DNA of 64,000 bases from Bacteroidales bacterium UBA4814 (GCA_002402465.1 DHFW01000002.1:47759-111758), one strand, 5' to 3'. Shown: positions 15,394 to 24,747, counted from the stretch's first letter. A program made the numbers and translations. The notes: a model not told the origin generated them from the sequence alone.

Positions 15394-17994
15394 TCAGGGT
15401 CCGTTTTCATCCCATTCAATTTCGAAGCGGGTATTGGTTCTTTTGTTGCGGCGGGTATTTTCGCGTGTATCGGGTTCGTTTAAATTCGCGGGTTCTTCTG
15501 GTTGCTGGTTTCCGCCAAACTCGCGCCGGAAGGCATCGCGCAAATTTTGTCCCTCGCGCCTGAGGTTGTCGCGCATTTTTTCACGCACGCCCTGGGTGTC
15601 GTAACGGAAAACGGGCTCGTCGGTGGTGCCGGTAAGGCGCAGAAACAGGGTGGTGCGGCCCAGACCATCGTCAATAATGTCGCCATATTGCTCCTGTGGA
15701 TTTCGGCTCTGGCGGTTTTTGCGCGAGAGGATATCGCTGAGCAGTATTTGCAGGCGGTAGTCAATTTCATTTTCGAAGGTATGCTCGCCCGAGAGTTTCA
15801 GGTTTAGCGCGCTGGAGCTAATCTCCATGTCGGGGATGAAAATTCTCTGATCTTTGATCCGGATCTGGTTTTCGAGGGTAGAAAAAGTCACCCTGTCCAA
15901 ATCGTCCACTCTCAGGAATCGCGAGAGGGCCAGCATGGGTTCAAAGTCGATCAGGGCGCCTTGCTCCACCCGCATATTGGCAATGGTTTCTATGCTTGCG
16001 TAATCCACATCGAGGGTTGGCGTCCAGCGGCCCGAAAACTGCACATCGGCGGTCATCTTTCCGAAAATATGCTCATCGGTAATGCTTTCTTGCCCGAAAT
16101 TGCCCATTTGATAAAACAACTTGTTAATATCCACCCCGTTAATCCTGGCTTCGCAGCCCACGGTAAAGTAGTCGTTGCGAATTCCGTCGATGTATCCAGA
16201 AGCCCTGATCTGCCCATCCATGGCACGGAAGGCCACATCCTGGGCCAGGAAGCGTTTGTTTTGCAGGCTGGCGCGGCCCATTACGTGGGTTGCCTCAAAC
16301 TTCTTAAAGGTAAGATGCACCACGTTGGCTTCGAGGTTAAAGCCCAGCCGGTCGGAAAAGCTCAGGCGGTAGGTGGTGTCGGTGCCGCTTACGCTGTATT
16401 TTAGCAACTCGTTAAAGTTGAGGTTGTTGCTGTAGAGGCTTGTAACGATATTCAGCTTTTCGTTTTCAAGAAAAAGAAAGGGCAGCACATTGCTAAAATA
16501 GCCTTTCAGTTCAAAATCGCTGCTTCCGGCGTGTCCGCTGAAATTTTCGATGACCAGGTCGTTGTTGTTGAAAAGGAATGCCCCGTTAAATTCGCGAAAC
16601 GCCAGGGGATTCTCCTTAATTTCGAATGATAAATTCTCGTAGCTGAATGTGCCTGTAGCCCTGGCCGATACAAAATCCTGCCCTGTGAAGCGGTTTTTCT
16701 CGCTCATGCCGCCCTTGAAGTTCAGGTCCATATGTATGCGGCCCTTTGCCTTGCTGATAGTGTCGATGCGGAACAGCTTGACCAGGTCGCCGGCATCGGC
16801 ATCGGCAAACATTTTAAAGTCGAGCCTGGGCTTGGTAAAGTCGAACAGGGTAAAGTTGCCGCGCAGCACCCCCTTGTTGATGGTGGTATGGAAATCGGAA
16901 AACGAAAGGGTGGAGGTCGAAAGCTTGTTTGCCGTTCCGTTGTCGAAGTTGCCGTCGAAATCCATCTTGCGAAGATCGAGGCCGCTGCCCCTGTGTTGCA
17001 ACTCCCCACCCGATACTTTGAAGACAAGACTGATATGCGGGTTTTCTGATTTACTCAGCAGGCCTTTTATTTCAGCCTCCGCTTTTAGGATACCTTTGCC
17101 GCGATAACCCTCCACATAGGGCAAAAGAGCTTCTGGGAGGTCGCCCAGCAACTGCCCCAGCTGAAGCTGGTTTCCGGCAATATAGGTGTCGAAAAACAAG
17201 CCTTCTTCAAGGTTGTTCATGCTGCCTGTTACATCAAAGACATTTTGGTTGATTTTTAGATTGCCTTTCTTGAAAACAAACTCGCGATAGTTGGTAACCT
17301 CCATTATCATATCGAGCTCCACAGGCCTCTCCCTGATAATTACGGCCGAATCGATGGCCAGCATATGTGCCATGAGGTTTCCCCGGGCGGTAAGCTGGAA
17401 AAAATCATTGCGGAAATTTCCGCTCATGTTGGCTCTGTCAATGTCGAGGTCTACAAGGTGGTTTCCGGCAATGTCATGATAAACGAAGTGAACGCCATTG
17501 AGCAACACTTTTCTCAGGTCGAAGGCAAATTCACCCTCACCTTCACCTTCTTCTTTCTGCCAGATTTCGTAATTGGGTTTGCCTTCTTTGCTGATTTCCA
17601 GGTTCAGTTGTGCCCTGTTTATCTCTACTTCGCGAATGGTATAGTTGCCAAGCAAAAGGCTCCAGAGGTTAAACTTAAGGTATATCCGGCTGGCTTCAAG
17701 CAAATTATTCTCGCTTAAGGGCTGCCCTGGCTCTGCTACTTTTATTCCTGAAAAGGTAACCGAAGCCAGCGGAAAGCGCCGGATCAGGTCAAGTTTAATA
17801 TTGTCAACCGCAACCTCGGTGGTGAGGTTGCGGTTGATGTTTTCCACCACAAGTTCTTTGATCCTGTTTTGGAATATCAGGGCCATCAGACTCAGGATCA
17901 GAAAAAGGGCTGCAATAAACAATCCGCCTGATATTCCTGCAATTTTCAGAAATTTCAGCGTCAACTGTTTTTTATTGAGCCCTGTCTGCTCCAT
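15394..17994 (-). CDS. AsmA-family envelope protein
   Basis: The 866-residue protein has one N-terminal membrane anchor (IAGISGGLFIAALFLILSLM region) with a short cytoplasmic tail. A long periplasmic beta-rich domain follows. The segment after the anchor, with FPLASVTFSGIKV, is the AsmA N-terminal signature. The far C-terminal part, with SGEHTFENEIDYRLQILLS, corresponds to the AsmA-like C-terminal repeat. AsmA/TamB/YhdP relatives are thought to form bridge-like lipid-transfer channels between inner and outer membranes; that role here is inference. It ends in a basic, Asn/Arg-rich tail. It is followed by ispE at 20 bp, and a pseudouridine synthase gene lies 18 bp upstream. Confidence 0.82.
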   Translation of the reverse strand: MEQTGLNKKQLTLKFLKIAGISGGLFIAALFLILSLMALIFQNRIKELVVENINRNLTTEVAVDNIKLDLIRRFPLASVTFSGIKVAEPGQPLSENNLLEASRIYLKFNLWSLLLGNYTIREVEINRAQLNLEISKEGKPNYEIWQKEEGEGEGEFAFDLRKVLLNGVHFVYHDIAGNHLVDLDIDRANMSGNFRNDFFQLTARGNLMAHMLAIDSAVIIRERPVELDMIMEVTNYREFVFKKGNLKINQNVFDVTGSMNNLEEGLFFDTYIAGNQLQLGQLLGDLPEALLPYVEGYRGKGILKAEAEIKGLLSKSENPHISLVFKVSGGELQHRGSGLDLRKMDFDGNFDNGTANKLSTSTLSFSDFHTTINKGVLRGNFTLFDFTKPRLDFKMFADADAGDLVKLFRIDTISKAKGRIHMDLNFKGGMSEKNRFTGQDFVSARATGTFSYENLSFEIKENPLAFREFNGAFLFNNNDLVIENFSGHAGSSDFELKGYFSNVLPFLFLENEKLNIVTSLYSNNLNFNELLKYSVSGTDTTYRLSFSDRLGFNLEANVVHLTFKKFEATHVMGRASLQNKRFLAQDVAFRAMDGQIRASGYIDGIRNDYFTVGCEARINGVDINKLFYQMGNFGQESITDEHIFGKMTADVQFSGRWTPTLDVDYASIETIANMRVEQGALIDFEPMLALSRFLRVDDLDRVTFSTLENQIRIKDQRIFIPDMEISSSALNLKLSGEHTFENEIDYRLQILLSDILSRKNRQSRNPQEQYGDIIDDGLGRTTLFLRLTGTTDEPVFRYDTQGVREKMRDNLRREGQNLRDAFRREFGGNQQPEEPANLNEPDTRENTRRNKRTNTRFEIEWDENGP

Positions 17995-18012
17995 AGGTTT
18001 ATTTCTGTGTTT

Positions 18013-19269
18013 TTACCCAAGCATTCTCAGGTAGTTAACTTCTTTTTCGGTTAGGAAACGCCACTTTCCGCGGGGCAGGTCTTTTTTTGTCAGGCCTGCA
18101 AAAACCACGCGATCGAGTTTTGTTACCTTGTAGCCAAACTGTTCGAAGAGGCGCCTTACCACGCGGTTCTGACCCGAGTGCAATTCAATGCCTACTTCTT
18201 TCTTTGTTTCGGCCTTATCAATATATGATACGGCATCTGGCACCACAAGGTTATCGTCAATCTTCACTCCATTGGCAATTTGTTCCAGATCGGCTTTGGT
18301 AACGGCCTGGTCGAGATGCACGTGGTAAAGTTTTCTTACGCCATGACGCGGGTGGGTGAGTTTTTTGGCTAGTTCGCCATCGTTGGTAAGCAGCAGCAGT
18401 CCGGTAGTGTTGCGGTCGAGCCTTCCCACGGGATACACGCGCTCGCGGCCAGCATTTCTGATCAATTCCAGCACGGTTTTACGGTGCTGTGGGTCGTCGG
18501 AAGTGGTTATATAATCTTTTGGCTTGTTGAGCAGGATATATACTTTCTTTTCGTTCACCAGTCGCTGGGTGCCATACATCACTACGTCGCCGGGCATTAC
18601 TTTTACGCCCATCTCGGTCACGATTTTGCCGTTTACGGTAATGGCGCCGTTTTTTATAAGCATGTCGGCTTCGCGCCTGGAGCATACGCCGGCATTGGCA
18701 ATGTATTTATTCAGCCTGCTGCTGTCGTCGAGTATTTTGCGTGGCTCTCTGCTGCTTCGGCCGGGTTTGCCTTTGGCATAAGGGCGTTTGGAAGCCGGTC
18801 GATCTTTCGAGTAGCTGCGTTCGCTACGTTCTGGTCGGTCACTTGAATAGAGCCTGTCAGATGAGTAGCTGCGTTCGCCCCTGCCGCTGCGATGGGCAGA
18901 GGAAGGTCTGTCAGGAGATTGCCTGCGATTGCCAGTCTGTGGGCGGTCCTTTGAAAAAGGTTTTTCCCTGGAGAATTTGCGATCGCCGGTTTCTGGTCTG
19001 TCTTTCGAAAAGGGTCTTTCCCTGGAAAATTTACGGTCGCCAGCACTTGGGCGATCTTTCGAAAAGGGTTTGTCTTTGGAGAATTTACGGTCGCCCGATT
19101 CGGGTCGATCTTTCGAAAAAGGGCGGTCTTTTTTGTAAGGTCGGCCTTCGGTGCGGGGCCTGTCGGAACGGGCCTCACGGCCGGTGCTTTTTCCGGTGGT
19201 TTTTGAGCCAGGGCGGCCCGGACGTGCGTTACGCCGGTCTCCACCGGGCCTGGCAGATGTGTTTCTCAT
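18013..19269 (-). CDS. RluB-type 23S rRNA pseudouridine synthase with repetitive basic N-terminal extension
   Basis: The C-terminal 235 residues are a complete RsuA/RluB/E/F-family enzyme. An S4 RNA-binding domain begins at SRLNKYIANAGVCSRREA (about residues 184-201). The catalytic domain has Asp285 in GRLDRNTTGLLLL. It should isomerise a uridine in 23S rRNA. The first 180 residues are unusual: low-complexity, strongly basic and Arg/Ser/Asp/Lys-rich, built from about six copies of an 18-residue unit of the type KPFSKDRPETGDRKFSRE. Basic N-terminal tails are common in Bacteroidetes RluB, but this repeat is long and regular at the DNA level. It probably binds RNA non-specifically. Confidence 0.88.
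   Translation of the reverse strand: MRNTSARPGGDRRNARPGRPGSKTTGKSTGREARSDRPRTEGRPYKKDRPFSKDRPESGDRKFSKDKPFSKDRPSAGDRKFSRERPFSKDRPETGDRKFSREKPFSKDRPQTGNRRQSPDRPSSAHRSGRGERSYSSDRLYSSDRPERSERSYSKDRPASKRPYAKGKPGRSSREPRKILDDSSRLNKYIANAGVCSRREADMLIKNGAITVNGKIVTEMGVKVMPGDVVMYGTQRLVNEKKVYILLNKPKDYITTSDDPQHRKTVLELIRNAGRERVYPVGRLDRNTTGLLLLTNDGELAKKLTHPRHGVRKLYHVHLDQAVTKADLEQIANGVKIDDNLVVPDAVSYIDKAETKKEVGIELHSGQNRVVRRLFEQFGYKVTKLDRVVFAGLTKKDLPRGKWRFLTEKEVNYLRMLG
18910..19125 (-). repeat. 54-bp tandem repeat inside the RluB-like gene
   Basis: Four copies of a 54-bp unit (18 codons) run head to tail across residues about 49-120 of the protein. Degenerate copies continue to about residue 156 (down to 18802). 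Conserved within each unit are FSKDRP and GDRKFS. The repeat length keeps the reading frame, so copy-number change would lengthen or shorten the tail without breaking it. Confidence 0.75.
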
Positions 19270-19311
19270 TCGTTTCTAAAATTGAGGTGTTTAAATTCAA
19301 CGGTAAATCCG

Positions 19312-19992
19312 TTAAAAAAGTGTCAGGTTTGGATCCTGCCATGGTTTAATTAATTCAGGAGTGTTCAGTGCCGCGCTGTTCACTTTGGGCGACACTCTGT
19401 AGCATTCCATTTCCCCGGAAGGGTATGGAATAAAAAGTTTGTTAAGTTTGCCGGGATCGGATTCGCTGAGCCAAGTCCGGATGTTTTCTTGGTTGAGGAT
19501 TACCGGCATACGATCGTGAATGCCTTGTACCAACTCGTTGGCACTGGTGGTAATAATGGTAAAAGCATTGGCGGTGGTACCATCGGGTTGCTGTACCTGG
19601 TCAAAAAGTCCGGCAAAGGCAAACAGTCCCTCGTTTTTTATCACAAAGCGCCAGGGTTGCCGTGTTTTCCCCAGCTTTTCCCACTCAAAAAAACCATCGG
19701 CGGGAATAAGGCAACGCTTTTGCCGAAGCAGACCTGAGAACATTTTTTTCTGGTGCAACGATTCCGATCGGGCATTCATTAACAGGGGTGGCGTTGAGCC
19801 CTTGCTTTCCCATGGTGGTTGCAGCCCCCAGCGAAAATGCAGCAGCCTGTCGGGCTGGTTCATTGCGATAACCGGCAGCCACTGGGTTGGGGCAGCATTG
19901 TAAAGCCCGCCTTCAAAGGCCGCAGGAATGGTAACGCTGAAATGATCGCCAATTTCCCTGGCTTTTTTACTTATCGAATATCGGCCACACAT
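19312..19992 (-). CDS. SOS response-associated peptidase (SRAP/YedK/HMCES family)
   Basis: The SRAP domain forms a covalent thiazolidine link with abasic sites in single-stranded DNA, shielding them from breakage. The protein starts MCGRYS, so Cys2 becomes N-terminal after Met removal, as required for crosslinking. NARSES holds the conserved Asn and Glu region, CLIPADGFFEWEK is the central signature, and IHDRMPVIL carries the active-site histidine. The 226-residue length is typical. It is encoded directly upstream of the pseudouridine synthase with a 42-bp gap, and a terminator separates it from the next gene upstream. No LexA box is evident to me. Confidence 0.93.
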   Translation of the reverse strand: MCGRYSISKKAREIGDHFSVTIPAAFEGGLYNAAPTQWLPVIAMNQPDRLLHFRWGLQPPWESKGSTPPLLMNARSESLHQKKMFSGLLRQKRCLIPADGFFEWEKLGKTRQPWRFVIKNEGLFAFAGLFDQVQQPDGTTANAFTIITTSANELVQGIHDRMPVILNQENIRTWLSESDPGKLNKLFIPYPSGEMECYRVSPKVNSAALNTPELIKPWQDPNLTLF

Positions 19993-20007
19993 AAAAGCTG
20001 GTTTCTA

Positions 20008-20033
20008 CAAAAAAAGGCGCTGGAAGCGCCTTT
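20008..20033 (-). terminator. Rho-independent terminator after the 93-residue protein gene
   Basis: AAAGGCGC and GCGCCTTT (20013-20020 with 20026-20033, 5-nt loop) form the stem. On the minus strand it runs into a stretch of eight U. It lies 24 bp after the stop of the small gene and 16 bp before the SRAP start. Confidence 0.8.
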
Positions 20034-20056
20034 ATAACTTTTCGGAATGCCAGGGC

Positions 20057-20338
20057 TCAGCCGGCTATTTTGTTCAGTTTGTCAAAAGCGCCATTCACTT
20101 TCTCGAGCAATTCATCAAACAGGGCCCGGTAGTAGTTTTTCAGGCTCTGACCGTTTTCATTCACCTCAGGATTGTTGATGCGGGTGATAAGACTCTCGCG
20201 GTACTCGATCATCTCGTTTATGATCTGATCCAGTTCTTCTTGCTTGTCCTGCTGGGTGTACTGGTGAATCATGCAAGTACCGATCACTTCGTCGATCAGG
20301 TAGTTCAGGTCTTTCTTAAGGTTTTTGATGCTTGCCAT
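20057..20338 (-). CDS. Small conserved helical protein of unknown function
   Basis: The 93-residue product has no signal peptide or membrane segment. It is mostly amphipathic helix (LKKDLNYLIDEVIGTCMIHQ, then EELDQIINEMIEYRESLITR) with a helical C-terminus. It recalls a small protein commonly seen next to housekeeping genes in Bacteroidetes, but I cannot assign a function. The ATG start follows an A-rich leader. A good terminator closes the gene, and its upstream neighbour, the FKBP lipoprotein, is on the same strand 78 bp away in the downstream direction of reading. It is probably cytoplasmic. Confidence 0.6.
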   Translation of the reverse strand: MASIKNLKKDLNYLIDEVIGTCMIHQYTQQDKQEELDQIINEMIEYRESLITRINNPEVNENGQSLKNYYRALFDELLEKVNGAFDKLNKIAG

Positions 20339-20416
20339 TGTAATGTATCATTTTGGCTGCAAAATTAACAATTGTTTTTGAGCCTTTGCAGAAAAAATTT
20401 CTAAAACTTAAGATTA

Positions 20417-20884
20417 TTAAAAATCTATTAATTCGATTTCGTAAACCAGATTGGCATTTGGTGGAATGTTGAAGTAGCCGTTTGGGCCATAGGCCAGTCC
20501 GGAGGGGACAATCAGGATGCCAGTGCTGCCTTTGTCGAATAGTGGGATGCCGTAACGGAATCCAAGGATGTTGTTTTGCAGGTTAAACATGGTGTTGTCT
20601 TGCCCTCCAAGGTCCTTCCCGCTGAGCAGTTTAAAAGAGTAGTTCAAAGTTACGGTGGAATTTTCGGTTGGGAAATTTCCGCTTCCTTCCCTGGTTATCA
20701 AATAAAACACGCCCGATTCGTGCTCAATGGCATCGATATTGTTTTTCTGGAGGTATTCGATAATTTTTTCACGGTCTTTTGCTGCCTGTTTTTCGGGGTC
20801 GTCGGAGCCACAGGCTGCTACCAGGGCAGCGATTGCAAGCAGGGCCAGCCATTTTACCGGGCTTTTAATGCTGTAATTTTTCAT
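20417..20884 (-). CDS. FKBP-type peptidyl-prolyl isomerase lipoprotein
   Basis: A lipoprotein signal ends in LVAACGSD, with Cys25 as the lipidation site, so the protein sits on a membrane facing the periplasm. The following 130 residues form an FKBP domain. Characteristic segments are STVTLNYSFKLLSGK, GFRYGIPLFDKGSTGILIVPSGLAYG and the last strand NLVYEIELIDF. Lipid-anchored FKBPs of this size (155 residues) are common in Bacteroidetes and assist folding of exported proteins; some belong to the gliding/T9SS-associated GldI group. I see no feature that separates GldI from a general FKBP. The gene lies downstream of the ftsZ terminator. Confidence 0.85.
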   Translation of the reverse strand: MKNYSIKSPVKWLALLAIAALVAACGSDDPEKQAAKDREKIIEYLQKNNIDAIEHESGVFYLITREGSGNFPTENSTVTLNYSFKLLSGKDLGGQDNTMFNLQNNILGFRYGIPLFDKGSTGILIVPSGLAYGPNGYFNIPPNANLVYEIELIDF

Positions 20885-20952
20885 TGAGTTTAATTGGTTC
20901 TGATACTTTTTATTAGTTGCAAATTTACGAAGAAAAGTTGAGCGACAGATTT

Positions 20953-20984
20953 AAAAAAGAAAAAGCCGGACGAGCCGGCCTTTT
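20953..20984 (-). terminator. Rho-independent terminator closing the dcw cluster
   Basis: GCCGG and CCGGC (20965-20969 with 20975-20979) form the stem, extended by A/T pairs. On the minus strand it is followed by a U-rich tract. It lies about 65 bp after the ftsZ stop. Confidence 0.65.
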
Positions 20985-21046
20985 CTGAGAAAACAAAACC
21001 AAAAGAACACTGAACAAAGGTAAAAAAAAGGAAACTGGTTGGGGTG

Positions 21047-22579
21047 TTAGTCCACATTATCGTGGAGGAACGAATTATTCGATTTGATCTGTGTGGTGTT
21101 GTCGTCGCCTTCGTTGAGGGTGTATCTCGAAACTTGCGATTCTGAGCTAAGCGGTGTATTGTTCAGCACTACGTTTCGCCTTACGAAAGCGGGTTGTTTT
21201 TCAAGGTCTTGCAGGCCTTCAGGCGTTTTGAGCTTCATGCTGAGTTCGCGCAGGCGTTGTTCACGTTCCATCATTTTGCGCTTCAGCTCGGCTTCAGAAA
21301 CCGGGCTTGCTGAGGGTTCGCCCTCGTATGGTGTTTCGCGGGCAGGCCTTTCATAGCTTTGCATCCGGGTTTCGGGTGTGGCTGGGTTCTGGTTGTTTTC
21401 AGAAACCGGGAATTCGAAGGTTACCGGAGCAGGCTCGGGCCTGGTTTCGGTTTTGCTTTCGGCAGGCATGTCGGCAGGGGCAGGTGGTTTAATGAACGGC
21501 AAGCCGGGTTTATTCTCCTGTTGCATCGGCTGCTGGCTTGCGGCTTGGGTTTGCTCAGACAGGTTCACCACCCTTTTTTCTGGAAGTTGTTCGGTTTGAA
21601 AAGCGGTGCTTGAAGAGAAACCTGTTGCCACAAGGGTTACGTTGATCTTGGCGCCGAGCGACTCATCCTTTCCAAGGCCCCAAATAATTTCGGCGGTGCT
21701 ACCCGATTCCTCCTGGATGTAATCGGTGATCTCGCTGATCTCGTCCATAAGGATTTCTTCGGTTCCGCTGGTAATGTTGAGAAGAATGTTTTTGGCACCC
21801 CTGATGTGGTTGTCGTTGAGCAGGGGCGAAGAGAGGGCCATTTCAATGGCTTGTATGGCGCGGTTTTCGCCTTCGGCGCTTCCGCTTCCCATAATGGCTA
21901 CGCCGCTGTTCGACATTACCGTGCGCACATCGGCAAAGTCAACGTTTATATTTCCCGTAAGGGTAATGATTTCGGCAATGCCTTTGGCCGCGGTGGTGAG
22001 CACATTGTCGGCCCGGGCGAATGCCTCGCTGACCGAAAGGTTACCGTAAAGCTCTCGCAAGCGGTCGTTGCAAATTACCAGCAGGGTGTCTACATGTTCC
22101 TGTAGCTGTTTAATGCCTTCTTCAGCTTGCTGGCGGCGCTTTCGGCCTTCGAACATAAAGGGGATGGTTACAATACCTACGGTGAGAACGCCCATTTCCT
22201 TTGAGGCTTCTGCAATAACGGGTGCGGCCCCGGTGCCGGTACCTCCGCCCATGCCGGCGGTGATAAACAACATTTTTGTGCCTTTTTCCAACACCTCCTT
22301 GATGCGGTCCAGGTCTTCAATAGCGGCGTTCTTTCCCACTTCGGGAAGGCTGCCTGCTCCGCGGCCATCGGTAAGGCTTACGCCCAGCTGAATTTTGTTG
22401 GGAACGGGACTCATGTCGAGTGCCTGGCTGTCGGTATTGCACACTAGAAAGTCAACACCTTCAATACCTTGCTTGAACATATGGTTCACGGCATTGCTGC
22501 CACCGCCGCCTACTCCCAGCACTTTAATAATGGAAGACTGGTTTTTTGGCAGGTCGAATTTGATCATGTCTTTGGTCAT
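21047..22579 (-). CDS. ftsZ: Cell division protein FtsZ
   Basis: FtsZ is the tubulin-like GTPase that polymerises into the division ring at midcell. The tubulin signature GGGTGTGAAP is present near residue 107, preceded by the N-terminal VLGVGGGGSNAVNHM loop. The globular GTPase domain covers about the first 320 residues. A long Pro/Glu/Gln-rich linker follows, and a short C-terminal segment (FVRRNVVLNNTPLSSES) probably binds FtsA and other partners. At 510 residues it is longer than E. coli FtsZ because of the linker, which is usual in Bacteroidetes. It is the last gene of the cluster, 100 bp after ftsA, so it may also have its own promoter in that gap. Confidence 0.98.
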   Translation of the reverse strand: MTKDMIKFDLPKNQSSIIKVLGVGGGGSNAVNHMFKQGIEGVDFLVCNTDSQALDMSPVPNKIQLGVSLTDGRGAGSLPEVGKNAAIEDLDRIKEVLEKGTKMLFITAGMGGGTGTGAAPVIAEASKEMGVLTVGIVTIPFMFEGRKRRQQAEEGIKQLQEHVDTLLVICNDRLRELYGNLSVSEAFARADNVLTTAAKGIAEIITLTGNINVDFADVRTVMSNSGVAIMGSGSAEGENRAIQAIEMALSSPLLNDNHIRGAKNILLNITSGTEEILMDEISEITDYIQEESGSTAEIIWGLGKDESLGAKINVTLVATGFSSSTAFQTEQLPEKRVVNLSEQTQAASQQPMQQENKPGLPFIKPPAPADMPAESKTETRPEPAPVTFEFPVSENNQNPATPETRMQSYERPARETPYEGEPSASPVSEAELKRKMMEREQRLRELSMKLKTPEGLQDLEKQPAFVRRNVVLNNTPLSSESQVSRYTLNEGDDNTTQIKSNNSFLHDNVD

Positions 22580-22679
22580 AATTTTCAGGGTTGAAGGTAA
22601 ATATTTTAAGTAAAAAGGCTTAGCAGAAATTTGTTATTTTATTAACAGATTTTTCCGTCTTATTGTTAATAAGATCGGA

Positions 22680-23948
22680 CTAAATGGGTTGGTCTTTTTC
22701 AAAGAATTCCATACCTTGATCAAATAACCTCGAGAAGATATTGGTTTTAACCTGGGGCTTGGGTTTTCTTGTATTGTTTCCTGGCTTCCTAACCTCCTTG
22801 CTGTCAAGACCTTTAATTACCAAACCTATGCCGGTGGCATGCATTGGACTTCCGCTTTCGCCCGAAAGGGTTTTGGCCAGGTGCTCATTGGGATAGCCAA
22901 TGCGCGTATCCATGCCTGTGATAAACTCGGTGAGCTGGGCGGCGTGGCGCAACTGGCTGCCACCGCCTGTGAGCACAATGCCTGCAATGAGTTTTTTCTC
23001 AAAGCCCGAGTTTTTTATTTCGTACAACACGTGTTCAATAATTTCTTCCATCCGGGCCTGGATGATATGGGCCAGGTTCTTGCGCGAAATTTCCTTGGCA
23101 CCGCGTCCCCTGATTCCCGGAATGGAGATAATTTCCTCGTCCTTGTTTTCGCTGGCCAGGGCTGAACCGAACATTTTTTTCAGCTCCTCGGCCTGGCTGC
23201 GAATAATGGAGCAGCCCTCCTTCACATCGTCGGTAATTACGTTTCCGCCCAGTGGAATTACCGCGGTATGCCGAATTATGTCGTCCTGGAAAATGGCAAT
23301 GTCGGTGGTGCCACCGCCCATATCGACCAGTGCCACCCCAGCTTCTTTTTCTTCGCTGCTGAGTACCGATTCAGCCGAAGCCAGGGGCTCGAGGATCATG
23401 CTTGAAATCTCGAGGCCGGCCTTCTTTACGCACTTTTCAATGTTTTTTGCGGCCGCCACCTGCCCGGTAATAATGTGGAAATTGGCTTCCAGGCAAATGC
23501 CCGACATGCCAAGGGGCTTGCGCGTGCGTTGCTGATTGTCGATGATAAAATCCTGCGGGATGGCGTGGATGATCTCTTCACCCGGAGGCAGCACCAGTTT
23601 GTACATGTTTTCGATGAGGTTGTTCACGTCGTCCTGGTTGATCTCATCTTCAAGGCTGTTGCGCATAATGTTGCCACGGTGCTGCAAGCTGCGGATATGC
23701 TGCCCGGCAATGCCCACGTTTACCAGCTTTATGTCGATGTCAGAGGCTTTGCTGGCTTCATTTACCGCCTTTATAATTGAGTCAACCGTGTCCTGTATGT
23801 TCTCAACCACCCCACGGTTAACTCCCAGGGAGTCGGATCGGCCGAGCCCTAAAATCTCCACCTTTCCGTATTCGTTTTTTCGGCCAACGATGCAAGCGAT
23901 CTTGGTTGACCCTATGTCTAATCCGGCGACAATTTCTGATTGTGTCAT
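22680..23948 (-). CDS. ftsA: Cell division protein FtsA
   Basis: FtsA is the actin-like ATPase that tethers FtsZ filaments to the inner membrane. The phosphate-1 motif is GLDIGSTKIACIVGRKNEYG and the phosphate-2 motif is VDMGGGTTDIAIF. The adenosine motif is IVLTGGGSQLRHA. The C-terminus ends in a basic linker and an amphipathic helix (NIFSRLFDQGMEFFE), which would be the membrane-targeting sequence. The 422-residue length is typical. It starts 7 bp after the ftsQ stop, consistent with co-transcription. Confidence 0.97.
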   Translation of the reverse strand: MTQSEIVAGLDIGSTKIACIVGRKNEYGKVEILGLGRSDSLGVNRGVVENIQDTVDSIIKAVNEASKASDIDIKLVNVGIAGQHIRSLQHRGNIMRNSLEDEINQDDVNNLIENMYKLVLPPGEEIIHAIPQDFIIDNQQRTRKPLGMSGICLEANFHIITGQVAAAKNIEKCVKKAGLEISSMILEPLASAESVLSSEEKEAGVALVDMGGGTTDIAIFQDDIIRHTAVIPLGGNVITDDVKEGCSIIRSQAEELKKMFGSALASENKDEEIISIPGIRGRGAKEISRKNLAHIIQARMEEIIEHVLYEIKNSGFEKKLIAGIVLTGGGSQLRHAAQLTEFITGMDTRIGYPNEHLAKTLSGESGSPMHATGIGLVIKGLDSKEVRKPGNNTRKPKPQVKTNIFSRLFDQGMEFFEKDQPI

Positions 23949-23955
23949 AACAATT

Positions 23956-24747
23956 CTATTTTGAACAAATTACCTGGTTACTATACTTCACGTTTATTCT
24001 TCTGTAATGGTTCCATCCTGTTCGGGTCAGGCCGTTTTGATAAAAAACCATCAGTTTTTTGAATTTATGTTCCATTTGGTCTATGCCTCCAAACTCCACG
24101 ATATGTCCTCCGTATTTCGGGGTGAGTTCGAATTGTCCGCTTGGGGTTACATAAATGTGATCGATAAAGGCATTCCAGAAGGGATCGTTTTCGATAAAAG
24201 TTGCCATCCGGTGCAAGTCTCTGAGCCTTTGCTCGTTCGAAGATATTTCTTTCGGGTCCTTTTTTTCAAGCAAATCGGTCAGGGGCGAATACCCGGCATT
24301 GATATGGCCGGTGGCAATCAGCACTCTGGCAGTGTAATCGTCGCTCAGGGGCATCATGCGGCCGGCCCGGTCGATGTAGAAACTATGGTTGTGGGCATTG
24401 ATTACCCTAAGTATGGGCTGACGTTGTGTAATATCTATGTGCAACTCGCCATTGATATTGCGAAAGACGCTGGCCTTCTGCACATAGGGTATGCCCTGAA
24501 CCACCGATTCAATCTGCCTTAATTTACCGTCGGCAATGGGCTTGCCTTCAATTTCGCTGGTAGCATTCAGCACCTTGGCTTTTACGGCTTCGGCTTCAAT
24601 GAAGTGATGCCCGCAGTGGTAATCGATGCTTACCTGCAAAGGGCTGCTGGGAAGCTGACGGTTTTGTTCCACGGCAAATCCCAGCAAAAGGAACAGACCT
24701 GCCGGAATGGCAATCAGAAGCAATATGTTGAGTATTTTTCTGATCAT
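23956..24747 (-). CDS. ftsQ: Cell division protein FtsQ
   Basis: FtsQ is a single-pass membrane protein of the divisome that links cytoplasmic and periplasmic components. One transmembrane segment (ILLLIAIPAGLFLLLGFAV) sits at residues 8-26. A POTRA-like domain follows, then the FtsQ/DivIB beta domain (DITQRQPILRVINAH region). Sequence conservation in this family is low, so position in the cluster is the main support: it lies between murC and ftsA and overlaps the murC stop by 4 bp. Length (263 residues) and topology agree with the assignment. Confidence 0.88.
   Translation of the reverse strand: MIRKILNILLLIAIPAGLFLLLGFAVEQNRQLPSSPLQVSIDYHCGHHFIEAEAVKAKVLNATSEIEGKPIADGKLRQIESVVQGIPYVQKASVFRNINGELHIDITQRQPILRVINAHNHSFYIDRAGRMMPLSDDYTARVLIATGHINAGYSPLTDLLEKKDPKEISSNEQRLRDLHRMATFIENDPFWNAFIDHIYVTPSGQFELTPKYGGHIVEFGGIDQMEHKFKKLMVFYQNGLTRTGWNHYRRINVKYSNQVICSK

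Noticed and set aside
18910..19125. CRISPR-like regular repeats near 19.0 kb
   Set aside because: The 54-bp units are contiguous, in frame and lack spacers. They encode the repetitive tail of the pseudouridine synthase.
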